27,033 nucleotides of DNA from O2-02-FULL-42-9 sp038043025 (GTDB taxonomy: Bacteria; Pseudomonadota; Gammaproteobacteria; UBA12402): positions 1-27,033 of the forward strand of contig JBBTCW010000071.1 in NCBI GenBank assembly GCA_038043025.1. The letters run 5' to 3'. The notes below the pieces were generated by a model that made no database searches, was not told the DNA's origin, and worked only from the letters and a program-made list of their open reading frames with translations. This document shows, in pieces, positions 1-7,654 of the stretch; position 1 is the first letter of the stretch, and every line of letters starts with the position of its first letter. The position numbers and the translations under genes are program-made.

Positions 1-6
1 CGACTG

Positions 7-27
7 CGACATGCCACTGGCATGTCG
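7..27. repeat. Hairpin downstream of mrcA
   Basis: A 9-bp perfect stem (CGACATGCC at 7-15 pairing with GGCATGTCG at 19-27) with a 3-nt loop lies just beyond the 3' end of mrcA. No T-run follows on either strand, so it is not a textbook intrinsic terminator. It abuts the partial repeat end at 40-52 and may be part of a larger repeat cut by the window edge. Confidence 0.5.
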
Positions 28-39
28 GTTCGCGCTCAC

Positions 40-52
40 CCTCTGAGCTGAG
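40..52. repeat. Partial copy (one end) of the CTCAGCTCAGAGG element
   Basis: CCTCTGAGCTGAG matches exactly the right terminal inverted repeat of the 104-bp elements at 12139-12242 and 23388-23491. Only this end is recognisable; the sequence to its left (CGCGCTCAC) is not the usual element interior. The mrcA stop codon is at 55-57, two bases after the repeat, so this fragment also sits at a gene 3' end. Confidence 0.6.
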
Positions 53-54
53 GA

Positions 55-2433
55 TTAATATAAGTCATTCATATCTGCTGGTGTATCATCTGCACTGCCT
101 GGTGCCGTGGCGGTTAGGCCGGTGTCTTTTTCGGTGGGTATGTCTTCTGTTCTGAATTTTTCAAAAATTGCGTTTGGATCATTCGGGGGCGCTAATAAGC
201 CGGATTTACTGTCGATGCGTACGGTGACAATACCATCGGGTTGTGGCATGGTGGCATAGGGCGCGTCTTTTAGAGAAGGCGCCATAAAATCTACCCACAG
301 CGGTAAAGCAGCTTTAGACGCGTATTCATGTAAAGAACGTTGCTGATCGAAACCAATCCACACAATGGAAACCATGTTGCTATTAAATCCGCAGAACCAA
401 GCATCGCGTTTATCATTGGTTGTGCCTGTTTTGCCCGCTAAGTCGGTGCGTTGTAATACTCGCGCGCCTCTGCCAGTGCCATGTTGAATAACGTCGCGCA
501 ATGCGGATGTGATGAGATACGCATTTTGTGGTGTAATGACACGCGGCGCAATATTTTTGGTGTGGTCATCGGTTGCTATCGGGTCGCCGGCAACAATGGG
601 CGCCGTCTTATAAATAATTTTATCTTTGCTATTCACGATGTGATCAATAAAATAAGTATTGATGCGATATCCGCCATTTGCAAAAACCGCATACGCTTCG
701 GCCATTTGCAATAGTGTGACGTTGGTCGTGCCTAATGCGAGCGATAAACTTTCGGGGAGCTGTTCTTTTTGAAAACCAAAACGGGTTGCGTAATCAATGG
801 CATATGGAATGCCAATTAATTGTAATACGCGAATGGAGGCTAAGTTGCGCGAGTTAATCAATGCAATGCGCGTGCGAATGGGACCTGAAAAGTTTTCCGT
901 ATCGTTTTCAGGGCGCCATAATGTGTCGGCGCTGCCATTATCTTCAATGGCAATGGGTGCGTCATTGACAATAGTGGCAAGAGTAAAGCCTTTTTCCAGT
1001 GCGGCCGAATAAATAAATGGCTTGAAACTTGAGCCGGGTTGTCGCTCGGCTTGAGTGGCGCGATTAAATTTACTGTTAAAATAATTAAATCCGCCGATGA
1101 GAGCAAGCATGCTGCCATCATGCGGGTTAATGGTGATCGTTGCCGCTTCTGCGGCCGGAAGTTGATTTAATATCCAGCTGTTATCCGATGTGGGAGAGAG
1201 ATAAACAATGTCGCCTATTTTAAGTATGTCCGATGTTTTTTGGGGCGGCGCGCTCAAAAATTCTTGTGTGCCTTTCATCGTCTGCCGTCTTGCCCAAGAT
1301 AATCCAGACCAAGGAATCGTCACCGTATCGCCTGTTTTTAATAACGCATCGGCGGACTGGTTGCCTATTTTCAAAATAAGTGCGGGTCGTAACCCATTCA
1401 GTGTTGGTATTTGCGATAATATTTTGCTGGCATTATCTAATTGACCGGTATCATTGAGGTGCTGAATCGGCCCGCGATAGCCATGTCGTTTATCATAAGC
1501 GAGTAAGCCTTTCATAACAGCGGCATTTGCATTTTGTTGCAGTTGACTATCTATCGTGGTGTAAACATCATAACCTTCACCATATGTTTTTTGATCAAAT
1601 TGTTTTAGCATGAGTTGACGCACCATTTCAGCCACGTAAGGTGCTGAAACTGAAACCTGTAATTCATGCAGTTTTGCGGTCAATGGCGCACCTATTGCTT
1701 GGTTGTAAGTTGCCGTGTCAATATAATGTAAATCAAGCATGCGCGTTAACACATGATTGCGACGATCAAGTGCGGCCTGTGGATGATAGATAGGATTTAG
1801 AGAGGAAGGTGCTTTTGGCAAACCGGCTAACATGGCCATTTCGGACAAGGTGAGTTCGCTTGGCTTTTTGCCATAATAAACTTGCGAGGCTGCTTCAATG
1901 CCGTAGGCGCGACTGCCATAAAATATTTTATTAAAATAAAGTTCTAATATTTTATCTTTTGAAAATTCATGATCGATTTTTAAGGCTAATAAAATTTCTT
2001 TGATTTTTCGATTATAAGTTTTTTTATTCGTTAAAAAGAAATTGCGCGCGACTTGCATCGTGATGGTACTGCCGCCTTCTTTCTTTTCTCTGGTGAGCAG
2101 TAAGCTAATGCCTGCACGCCCAAGACCTAGCCAGTCGACACCCGGATGGGAGTAAAAACGTTGGTCTTCAGTCGCCAGTGTTGCAGCAATGAGTTGTTTG
2201 GGGACGTCATCTAAAGCGATCGGTGCGCGACGAATGGTGCCAAATTCTGCAATTAACTTATTGTCGCGCGTGAACACGCGCAAGGGTTCTTGTAAATGCA
2301 CATCTTTGAGTGTTTCCACATTGGGGAGGCTTGCTTCAAAAACGACGAGCGCGAAAAGCGCCATCACAAGTCCGGCCGTGATAATGACGACCAGCGACCA
2401 TAAAAAGTTTTTAAATGTTGATTTGCGTGTCAT
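55..2433 (-). CDS. mrcA: Penicillin-binding protein 1A, bifunctional transglycosylase/transpeptidase
   Basis: This class A PBP polymerises lipid II into glycan and cross-links the peptides, anchored in the inner membrane and acting in the periplasm. With the start chosen at 2433 (MTRKSTFKNF) it has 792 residues, normal for PBP1A. A membrane segment lies at about residues 10-35. The GT51 domain shows EDQRFYSHPG with catalytic Glu89, GGSTITMQVARN and the FYGSRAYGIEAA segment. The transpeptidase domain shows SSFK (Ser468), SRN at about 528 and KTGT at 668. The frame is open up to 2496, but that start has no ribosome binding site and adds 21 residues unlike the family. The gene is divergent from pilM, the classical gammaproteobacterial arrangement. 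The stop codon lies immediately beside a repeat end. Confidence 0.95.
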   Translation of the reverse strand: MTRKSTFKNFLWSLVVIITAGLVMALFALVVFEASLPNVETLKDVHLQEPLRVFTRDNKLIAEFGTIRRAPIALDDVPKQLIAATLATEDQRFYSHPGVDWLGLGRAGISLLLTREKKEGGSTITMQVARNFFLTNKKTYNRKIKEILLALKIDHEFSKDKILELYFNKIFYGSRAYGIEAASQVYYGKKPSELTLSEMAMLAGLPKAPSSLNPIYHPQAALDRRNHVLTRMLDLHYIDTATYNQAIGAPLTAKLHELQVSVSAPYVAEMVRQLMLKQFDQKTYGEGYDVYTTIDSQLQQNANAAVMKGLLAYDKRHGYRGPIQHLNDTGQLDNASKILSQIPTLNGLRPALILKIGNQSADALLKTGDTVTIPWSGLSWARRQTMKGTQEFLSAPPQKTSDILKIGDIVYLSPTSDNSWILNQLPAAEAATITINPHDGSMLALIGGFNYFNSKFNRATQAERQPGSSFKPFIYSAALEKGFTLATIVNDAPIAIEDNGSADTLWRPENDTENFSGPIRTRIALINSRNLASIRVLQLIGIPYAIDYATRFGFQKEQLPESLSLALGTTNVTLLQMAEAYAVFANGGYRINTYFIDHIVNSKDKIIYKTAPIVAGDPIATDDHTKNIAPRVITPQNAYLITSALRDVIQHGTGRGARVLQRTDLAGKTGTTNDKRDAWFCGFNSNMVSIVWIGFDQQRSLHEYASKAALPLWVDFMAPSLKDAPYATMPQPDGIVTVRIDSKSGLLAPPNDPNAIFEKFRTEDIPTEKDTGLTATAPGSADDTPADMNDLY

Positions 2434-2443
2434 ATGAGCTTCT

Positions 2444-2449
2444 ATTATA
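2444..2449 (-). promoter_or_regulatory. Possible -10 box for mrcA
   Basis: TATAAT is read on the minus strand at 2449-2444, with a weak TATACA about 18 nt upstream as a -35. Transcription would begin only a few bases before the chosen ATG at 2433, which would make the mRNA almost leaderless. This is tentative, seen from consensus matching only. Confidence 0.3.
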
Positions 2450-2585
2450 GAGTATCTATTCAAAATTTGTATAGTAACTCTTGCTATTTTGTCCATAATT
2501 TAGGAAGATCATGTTCTCTCCTTATTCCTTCTTTATTCCCTTAATTTTTAGCGATCTATCATATTATTCAAAAGAGTCATTAATC

Positions 2586-3335
2586 GTGAAACGACGTTAC
2601 AGCCTTGGGCTGCATGTTGGCGCGCATGCGTTTACCTGGGTTGAATTGAGCAAAACCGCCCATGACATTCATTTTATTCATCATCAAACCGTCGCGTTGC
2701 CGCTATCCCAAGATATTTCATTGAAATGCTTTTCGACACAAGCGCATTTATCCGTTGCGTCTGATCGGGTGATGGAAAAGCGAATTGCATTCCAGTCCCC
2801 CATCACGGATCGGCAAATGGCAAACTTGATTAAACGGAATACAGAGATGTATTTGCCGAACATAAAAGAGTCGCTGTTGTCTGATTTTGTGATTGATCAT
2901 CATGACAATTTTAACGTTGCTATTTTTTCGGTGAGGGAAAGTGATGTGGTGTCGATATTTCAATTGACGCATGCATTAAAAATTAAAGTCGTGAGTATTG
3001 AACCGGATAGTTATGCGCTGTTAAGAGCGATTCGATTTAGCGGGTTAGTGAGTCAATCCCTGTCAGCTTTTTTATATCGCGAGTCGGATCATTTCCGTGT
3101 ATTAATTTTCAGGGGCGAACGAGTGGTGGACGAAGAGCGATGTGCGCTGCCTTTTCAATATATCACCGCGCGATATGATATATCCCAATTAGAGGGAATT
3201 TATATGTTTGGCGACATCGATAGCGATAAACCGGTTGTTTCCATTGACCCATTTTCAACATTCGATATACCCGCATCCGACAAGAATGACGGTTTACTGA
3301 TTGCATTTGGGTTAGCATTAAGAGGGCTTCTATGA
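2586..3335 (+). CDS. pilM: PilM-like type IV pilus assembly protein, short and possibly degenerate
   Basis: PilM is the actin-like cytoplasmic component of the type IV pilus alignment complex that binds the N-terminal peptide of PilN. The match is shown by the N-terminal strand motif, the segment ending in IAFQSPITDRQM, the IEPDSYALLRAI segment and the C-terminal IDPF...LLIAFGLALR. The GTG at 2586 is preferred because AAAGAG lies 9 nt upstream (2571-2576); the frame is open from 2511. The product is 249 residues against roughly 350 in the family. The usual G-(I/V)-D-(I/V)-G nucleotide-binding motif reads GLHVG here, with His10 in place of Asp. The stop codon overlaps the next gene by 4 nt (ATGA), so translation is probably coupled. 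It may be a decaying or repurposed PilM. Confidence 0.75.
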   Translation: MKRRYSLGLHVGAHAFTWVELSKTAHDIHFIHHQTVALPLSQDISLKCFSTQAHLSVASDRVMEKRIAFQSPITDRQMANLIKRNTEMYLPNIKESLLSDFVIDHHDNFNVAIFSVRESDVVSIFQLTHALKIKVVSIEPDSYALLRAIRFSGLVSQSLSAFLYRESDHFRVLIFRGERVVDEERCALPFQYITARYDISQLEGIYMFGDIDSDKPVVSIDPFSTFDIPASDKNDGLLIAFGLALRGLL

Positions 3336-4423
3336 ATATAAATTTTTTGCCTTGGCGTGAACAAAAGAGAAAACAAAAAATAATTTTTGTTTTGTTAGGT
3401 GGTGTAGCAGTGGTTGCGATCTTATATACGCATCATTTTTTTAGTGTGCTGGAAAGGCGACAGCATGCATCAATAGAGGGTTATTATCATCGATTGCAGC
3501 GCGTCAAAATGCGGACAAAATCTGTGCCGTTGTCGGCGCATAACCGTTCGCCAAAATCCAGCTTGCAGTCTCGCTGGTTCGCGTTAAAACATATCGATGC
3601 GAAATATATTTTAAAATTATTTGATAGCAAAGATAATCATATTTTTTCAACGCCTAGCAGCCTATTGGCGGATGAGCGAACGAATAGTTTATTTGTGCGC
3701 GCATTGCCGGACGAATTATCGATGATATCAGGGATTGTTCAGCATTTGGATGTGGTTGTTCCGCAAGTACTCATTGAAGCGCAAATTGTGAATATGGATT
3801 ATGATTATGAAAAATCGCTCGGTGTGCGCTTTGGGTTAACGGTCGGGCAAGATTTGAATGCGAACGCGCCCGTCGCGAATACCAATAGTTTAGGCGTTGC
3901 GCTTCTCAACTTGACGCAAGGCACGCAGCTAGATTTAGAATTATCAGCATTAGAAACGCAGGGAAAAGCGCAAATTATTTCAAATCCAAAACTATTAACA
4001 GAAAATCAAACGACGGCCACCATTGAAGCCGGCGAAGAAATTCCCTATCAGGAATCGGTGTCGCAAGGCGTGACGACAACGGCATTTAAAAAAGCGGTAT
4101 TGCAACTTCAAGTGACGCCACAGATACAATCGGATCATAAAATATTGCTACACCTCAAGGTCAATCAAGACAAACGCAGCAGTCAAGAAATTCAGGGGGT
4201 GCCCGCAATCGATACGCGACAAATGACGACTCAAGTGCTTGTGCAGGATGGTCATACGGTCGTGCTGGGTGGTATTTATGAATATACTGATACGCAAGCA
4301 GTTGAAAGCATTCCCTTTATTTCAAACCTGCCGTTTTTGGGGAAATTATTTCAGCATCATAAAAACACGAAAGAGCGCAAAGAGTTGTTGATTTTTGTGA
4401 CGCCCCGAATTGTGTCATCATAA
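3332..4423 (+). CDS. PilN (N-terminus) :: PilQ (secretin C-terminus) fusion protein
   Basis: Residues 1-10 (MNINFLPWRE) are the conserved PilM-binding peptide of PilN. One membrane segment follows (about 17-37), then a short periplasmic helix up to about 60. From about residue 80 the protein becomes PilQ: the N1-type domain (DERTNSLFVRAL, then VVVPQVLIEAQIV) and the secretin domain (GKAQIISNPKLLTEN, VPAIDTRQMTTQVLV, VVLGGIY, ELLIFVTPRI) to residue 363. The remainder of PilN, all of PilO and PilP, and the AMIN/N0 part of PilQ are absent, so a deletion of about 3 kb from a standard pilMNOPQ cluster fits. The frame is intact. There is no cleavable signal peptide; the PilN membrane anchor would export the secretin part. 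GAGGG lies 5 nt before the ATG. Whether it assembles in the outer membrane is unknown. Confidence 0.85.
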   Translation: MNINFLPWREQKRKQKIIFVLLGGVAVVAILYTHHFFSVLERRQHASIEGYYHRLQRVKMRTKSVPLSAHNRSPKSSLQSRWFALKHIDAKYILKLFDSKDNHIFSTPSSLLADERTNSLFVRALPDELSMISGIVQHLDVVVPQVLIEAQIVNMDYDYEKSLGVRFGLTVGQDLNANAPVANTNSLGVALLNLTQGTQLDLELSALETQGKAQIISNPKLLTENQTTATIEAGEEIPYQESVSQGVTTTAFKKAVLQLQVTPQIQSDHKILLHLKVNQDKRSSQEIQGVPAIDTRQMTTQVLVQDGHTVVLGGIYEYTDTQAVESIPFISNLPFLGKLFQHHKNTKERKELLIFVTPRIVSS

Positions 4424-4437
4424 CATCGTGCTATAAT
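4410..4437 (+). promoter_or_regulatory. Possible sigma70 promoter for the unknown gene at 4469
   Basis: TTGTGT (4410-4415), a 16-nt spacer and a perfect TATAAT (4432-4437) lie 31 nt before the ATG at 4469, overlapping the end of the fusion gene. The -35 is weak. It would give the downstream gene its own transcript, separate from pilM. Confidence 0.4.
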
Positions 4438-4468
4438 GGCCTAAAATATAGAATAAACAGGTCTCAAT

Positions 4469-5389
4469 ATGCCGCATTATACGATTCAAATCATTCGTGG
4501 ATTTTCAGATCCTGATCGCAAAACAGATGCGTATTTATTGTGTCATTTACATGAGAGTGAAAAAATTGTTCCCTTTGAAGCAAAAATTATATGTGCGGAC
4601 AGCAGAGTTAATCGTTTTGAACTGAATCGCCAAACGCCGAAGCATGATATGTATAAGGCGTTAACGCAATTTGAGGAGGATAAAAAATATTTAAGCGAGC
4701 GGTTGCGATTAGAAACTAAGTGGTTAAGTAATTGCTTGATTAGGGTTAGGGACGGTCAGCGAGTTGAAATAACCAGAGTAGATGATTTATCTGGTTTGCT
4801 GGAGGAGCAACGGGAGAAAATGGAAAGAGCGAGAGATCAGCGTACTCTGCAGGAGTGGCAAAAGGAGTTTAAGAAAGTTTTGCAAAAAGAAAAATTACAA
4901 GATCAGTATGCTAAAGTTCGTCGAGCGTGCCAGATTACAAAACCGTCACCAGAGGTAGCAGCGGGCTTATCATTTCTTGATTGGCGCTTTTATATTAATC
5001 CTTCGTTGAGTTGGCCCGACCTCAAGCCTATGCATGAAAAAGAGTCCAGCGCCTATTTTGCTAGTATCCACTTGCAACGTGAAATAGGATCTTCTCGATT
5101 AATTGATCAATACCGATTAAAACCTTTGATAAAAAATTTTGAGATTGATTTAGCAGATAAGTTGGTGACACAAGATCAGTTACTCGGCGTTATTTTTCCG
5201 GCCAAATCACAAGTTTGGTATGATCATATTTCACAAGATGCGCGAGAGGCTATGGGGTTTACAGCAGAACAAGCCGGTGAGATAGAGGATTTAATGATGA
5301 AACAATTCGTTGTGCAGTTTGATGAAGTGCGTGCGCAATTAGTGCCGGTTGCTGAAGCGAGCGCAGGTGGATCCCCTGCGTTGGGATAA
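4469..5389 (+). CDS. Unknown protein with a central coiled coil
   Basis: I do not recognise this 306-residue protein. It has no signal peptide or membrane segment. Residues 1-60 look like a small beta-rich domain (HYTIQIIRGF, YLLCHLHE). A highly charged helix, probably a coiled coil, spans about 104-150 (LLEEQREKMERARDQ, QKEFKKVLQKEKLQDQ). A globular part with several Trp residues covers 165-290, and a small Ala/Gly/Pro/Ser tail ends the protein. It sits where aroK/aroB commonly follow pilQ in gammaproteobacteria, and has its own promoter candidate. Its stop codon directly abuts that of the convergent transporter gene with no gap. Given the probable host-associated lineage a secreted effector is possible, but nothing in the sequence proves it. 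Confidence 0.75.
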   Translation: MPHYTIQIIRGFSDPDRKTDAYLLCHLHESEKIVPFEAKIICADSRVNRFELNRQTPKHDMYKALTQFEEDKKYLSERLRLETKWLSNCLIRVRDGQRVEITRVDDLSGLLEEQREKMERARDQRTLQEWQKEFKKVLQKEKLQDQYAKVRRACQITKPSPEVAAGLSFLDWRFYINPSLSWPDLKPMHEKESSAYFASIHLQREIGSSRLIDQYRLKPLIKNFEIDLADKLVTQDQLLGVIFPAKSQVWYDHISQDAREAMGFTAEQAGEIEDLMMKQFVVQFDEVRAQLVPVAEASAGGSPALG

Positions 5390-6835
5390 TCATCCAATCT
5401 GTGCAATTTTTTTGATATAAGGGCTTGCGATAAAAGCGATCGCTGTCGCGACAGCGCCGATTAAACCAATTTCAACGAACGTACGTTGATAAATATGCAA
5501 TATCTGTAATTGATCATGCATATCGGCTGGAATGCTGGATAAATTCGCCAATTGACTTGCCAGCGATGCGGCGAGTGCCGTTGACAAGTACCAAGCGCCC
5601 ATCATGACGCCGTATAAATGTTTCGGCGAAATATGCGTGACCATGGCAACACCTAAAGCGCTTATCAATAACTCACCCAATGAATATAAGCCAATGGACA
5701 GGACAACCCAGCTGGGTGAAATCAAACCTTCTTGATTTGCATAGCTGACGCTATACGCCAATACAAAAAAACATAAACTGATAATCAAAAGACCCATAGG
5801 AAATTTTGTGGTCACAGGCAGATCCGTACCTTTGGATCCCAAATGATTATAGAGTGCGGCTAATAGTGGACTTAAAATCAAAATCCATACTCCATTGAGG
5901 GATAAAAATGTAGAGGTGGGTATGTGAACGCCGAAGAAGCGATGCTCAATGCATCGTTCGACGAATAAGTTCATGGAGGTATACATCTGGAAATAGAGTA
6001 TAAAGAACATCATGCCCATGATGATGAGGAGGATGCAAGCAATAATTTTTAATTTATCCTGCCTGTTGCTGCGAGCTATTTCATACAAGAAATAAACGAG
6101 CAATGAAAGCGTTGCAAGGGCAAAGAAGGCGTAAGCAATCGTCGAGTGTTGGATGAGCATCGTGAATATTGCGCCGGTGATCAATATGCCCGTGCTGATC
6201 TGAAAAATAATCTTAAACGATAAATTATTTTTTCCTGGAGTTGAATCAATATCTTCTGCACTCTGTCGCAGTATAAAATAGCAAAGCAATCCAACAAATA
6301 CGATGACCGCTGCGGTGGCAAATGCGATATGCCATCCATAATAATGTTGTATGATGCCAGCGCTAAATGCGGCGATGCCAGAGCCAATGTTAATGCCCAT
6401 GTAAAATAATGTAAATCCGCTATCAATGCGTGGATCTTTTGTTTTGTAGCTACGCGCTAATAAATTGGTGGGCCCTGTTTTGAAAAAGCCAACGCCAATG
6501 ACGACGCACGCCAATCCCAACATAAACATGTAGGTAGAGTGAAAGGCTAAAAACGCGAGACCGATCGCTTCCACTATCAGACCGGTAATGATGGCGCGCC
6601 TAATGCCCATGACGTTATCCGCTAAGTACCCACCCAGAACGGGTGTGATATACGCTAAGCTTGTAAAGACTGCAAATAATTTGAATGCGTCCGTATCGGA
6701 GAGATTAAAAACATTTTTGGCGAATAAAACCAAGAGGTAAGAGAGCACGTAAAAGCCGAAGCGCTCACACATCGATGTGACGAAAGCCAAGTAAAAAACG
6801 GGCGGTTGTTTTAAGTGAGCATGTTTATTGAACAT
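5390..6835 (-). CDS. POT/PTR family proton-coupled oligopeptide transporter
   Basis: This is a 481-residue inner-membrane protein of the major facilitator type with about 12-14 hydrophobic segments. It imports di- and tripeptides with protons. Family marks are CERFGFYVLSYLL in the first helix, the loop GGYLADNVMGIRRAI after helix 2, FFKTGPTNLLARSY in helix 4, FTLFYMGINIGSGIAAF in helix 5, and the Glu-containing GLYSLGELLISALGVAMV late in the protein. The first-helix motif is normally ExxERFxYY; here the first Glu is replaced by Ser while the following Glu-Arg pair is kept. Together with pepD nearby it suggests use of peptides as an amino acid source. No strong ribosome binding site is visible before the ATG at 6835. 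Confidence 0.93.
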   Translation of the reverse strand: MFNKHAHLKQPPVFYLAFVTSMCERFGFYVLSYLLVLFAKNVFNLSDTDAFKLFAVFTSLAYITPVLGGYLADNVMGIRRAIITGLIVEAIGLAFLAFHSTYMFMLGLACVVIGVGFFKTGPTNLLARSYKTKDPRIDSGFTLFYMGINIGSGIAAFSAGIIQHYYGWHIAFATAAVIVFVGLLCYFILRQSAEDIDSTPGKNNLSFKIIFQISTGILITGAIFTMLIQHSTIAYAFFALATLSLLVYFLYEIARSNRQDKLKIIACILLIIMGMMFFILYFQMYTSMNLFVERCIEHRFFGVHIPTSTFLSLNGVWILILSPLLAALYNHLGSKGTDLPVTTKFPMGLLIISLCFFVLAYSVSYANQEGLISPSWVVLSIGLYSLGELLISALGVAMVTHISPKHLYGVMMGAWYLSTALAASLASQLANLSSIPADMHDQLQILHIYQRTFVEIGLIGAVATAIAFIASPYIKKIAQIG

Positions 6836-7147
6836 TTATTAAGACCACAAAAGATCTGAGGATATCGAATTTTTTAGCATAAGTCACGATTTTATTCGAT
6901 AGCTTAAAATCCGCTGTGTGAGAGGGTTTTATCGTGATATCTCGATATTCGGAATAATTTTCAGCCCGCGGAACAGATTTGCGGTGCAAGAATTTTAAAG
7001 CGCGCCCTCATTATGCCTTCTTTCTATAGAAAGCGTTGAACATTCGGCCACACATGTTTTTTTCTTATGTCCATAGCGACACAACCCATTTTGAAGTAGA
7101 CTTCGCATGAGTAAGAATCATTGTAAAAAACTAAGGGGAATTACTAC
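6836..7147. other. 312-bp gap between transporter and small secreted protein
   Basis: No convincing gene lies here. It must hold the divergent promoters of the two flanking genes. Visible structure: an 8-bp inverted repeat TATCGAAT/ATTCGATA in about 6863-6902, a perfect 14-bp palindrome at 7020-7033, and a Shine-Dalgarno-like AAGGGGAA shortly before the ATG at 7148. No clear -10/-35 pair could be chosen. Confidence 0.5.
7020..7033. promoter_or_regulatory. Perfect 14-bp palindrome, operator candidate
   Basis: CTTTCTATAGAAAG is its own reverse complement. It lies 114 bp upstream of the secreted-protein gene in a gap shared with the divergent transporter gene. A dimeric repressor or activator site would look like this, but no regulator can be named. 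Confidence 0.35.
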
Positions 7148-7534
7148 ATGCAAAATATTAAGATACTGTGGAAATCATTTTGGAAGTCCCTGATAGGTAG
7201 ATGCACGTTGTTTTTTATTTTAGGCACATTAACAGCGTATGCTACTGCTTCTAGTCCGGTAAAGGCGAGAAATGGTGCGGCTAAAACAGTTTATATCTCT
7301 ATTGATGGAGGCGATTCAAACGGCAAATGCAATGAACTAAAAAATGATGGGCAAGTAAAAACTGTCGACACCGAAACTTCTCCAAAAAAATCCGTGGCAT
7401 ACTTTTATTCTGATAGTTCTTGTGTAACACAAATTTGTCGTGTTTCACGCTTTTCTATAGATAAAAAGTTTGCCAACATACGAAATGATGAGGATAATAG
7501 CAAGAAATATGTTTGTGGCGCCAGGAACTTTTAA
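7148..7534 (+). CDS. Small secreted Cys-containing protein of unknown function
   Basis: This is a 128-residue protein. The N-terminus has Lys/Arg followed by a hydrophobic stretch (about residues 16-33), and YATA-SS gives a plausible signal peptidase I site after Ala34. The mature part is small, Lys- and Asp-rich, and contains four cysteines (61, 92, 97, 123), enough for two disulphides in the periplasm or outside the cell. AAGGGGAA before the ATG is a good ribosome binding site. The gene stands alone between a transporter gene and pepD on the other strand. A dispersed repeat begins 5 nt after the stop codon. I recognise no family. Confidence 0.7.
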   Translation: MQNIKILWKSFWKSLIGRCTLFFILGTLTAYATASSPVKARNGAAKTVYISIDGGDSNGKCNELKNDGQVKTVDTETSPKKSVAYFYSDSSCVTQICRVSRFSIDKKFANIRNDEDNSKKYVCGARNF

Positions 7535-7538
7535 AAAG

Positions 7539-7575
7539 TGAGAAATCTTCGCCGCTTGCGGCCGAGTTGTTGAAA
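7539..7575 (+). repeat. Dispersed repeat with GCCGC-TT-GCGGC core, copy 1
   Basis: The sequence running from GTGAGAAATCT through CGCCGCTTGCGGCCGAG to TTGTTGAA matches the reverse complement of 14071-14108 with only a few differences. The core folds as GCCGC/GCGGC around TT. It lies 5 nt after the stop codon of the small secreted protein. Confidence 0.7.
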
Positions 7576-7600
7576 GCGCAGTTGGTGCCGAGTTCAACCT

Positions 7601-7632
7601 ATAGTCATCCAGATAATTACCTGGATGACTAT
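7601..7632. terminator. Hairpin between convergent genes, possible weak terminator
   Basis: ATAGTCATCCAG (7601-7612) and CTGGATGACTAT (7621-7632) form a perfect 12-bp stem with an 8-nt loop. It sits between the small secreted gene (+) and pepD (-), which converge. There is no proper U-run on either side, so termination by this hairpin is inferred from its place. Confidence 0.5.
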
Positions 7633-7654
7633 TATTAAAGCCTGGGAGGATATC

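Noticed and set aside
858..1121. Other long frames inside mrcA, such as 858-1121 and 481-714
   Set aside because: They overlap a complete PBP1A gene with all catalytic motifs in one frame.
3332..4423. Sequencing or assembly chimera as explanation of PilN::PilQ
   Set aside because: It cannot be excluded, but the continuous frame, the 4-nt overlap with pilM and the equally altered PilM make a real deletion fusion more likely; it is kept as a finding with this test stated.
6863..6902. Inverted repeat TATCGAAT/ATTCGATA upstream of the POT transporter as an operator
   Set aside because: It is AT-rich, short and widely spaced; chance is likely. It is mentioned in the gap description only.
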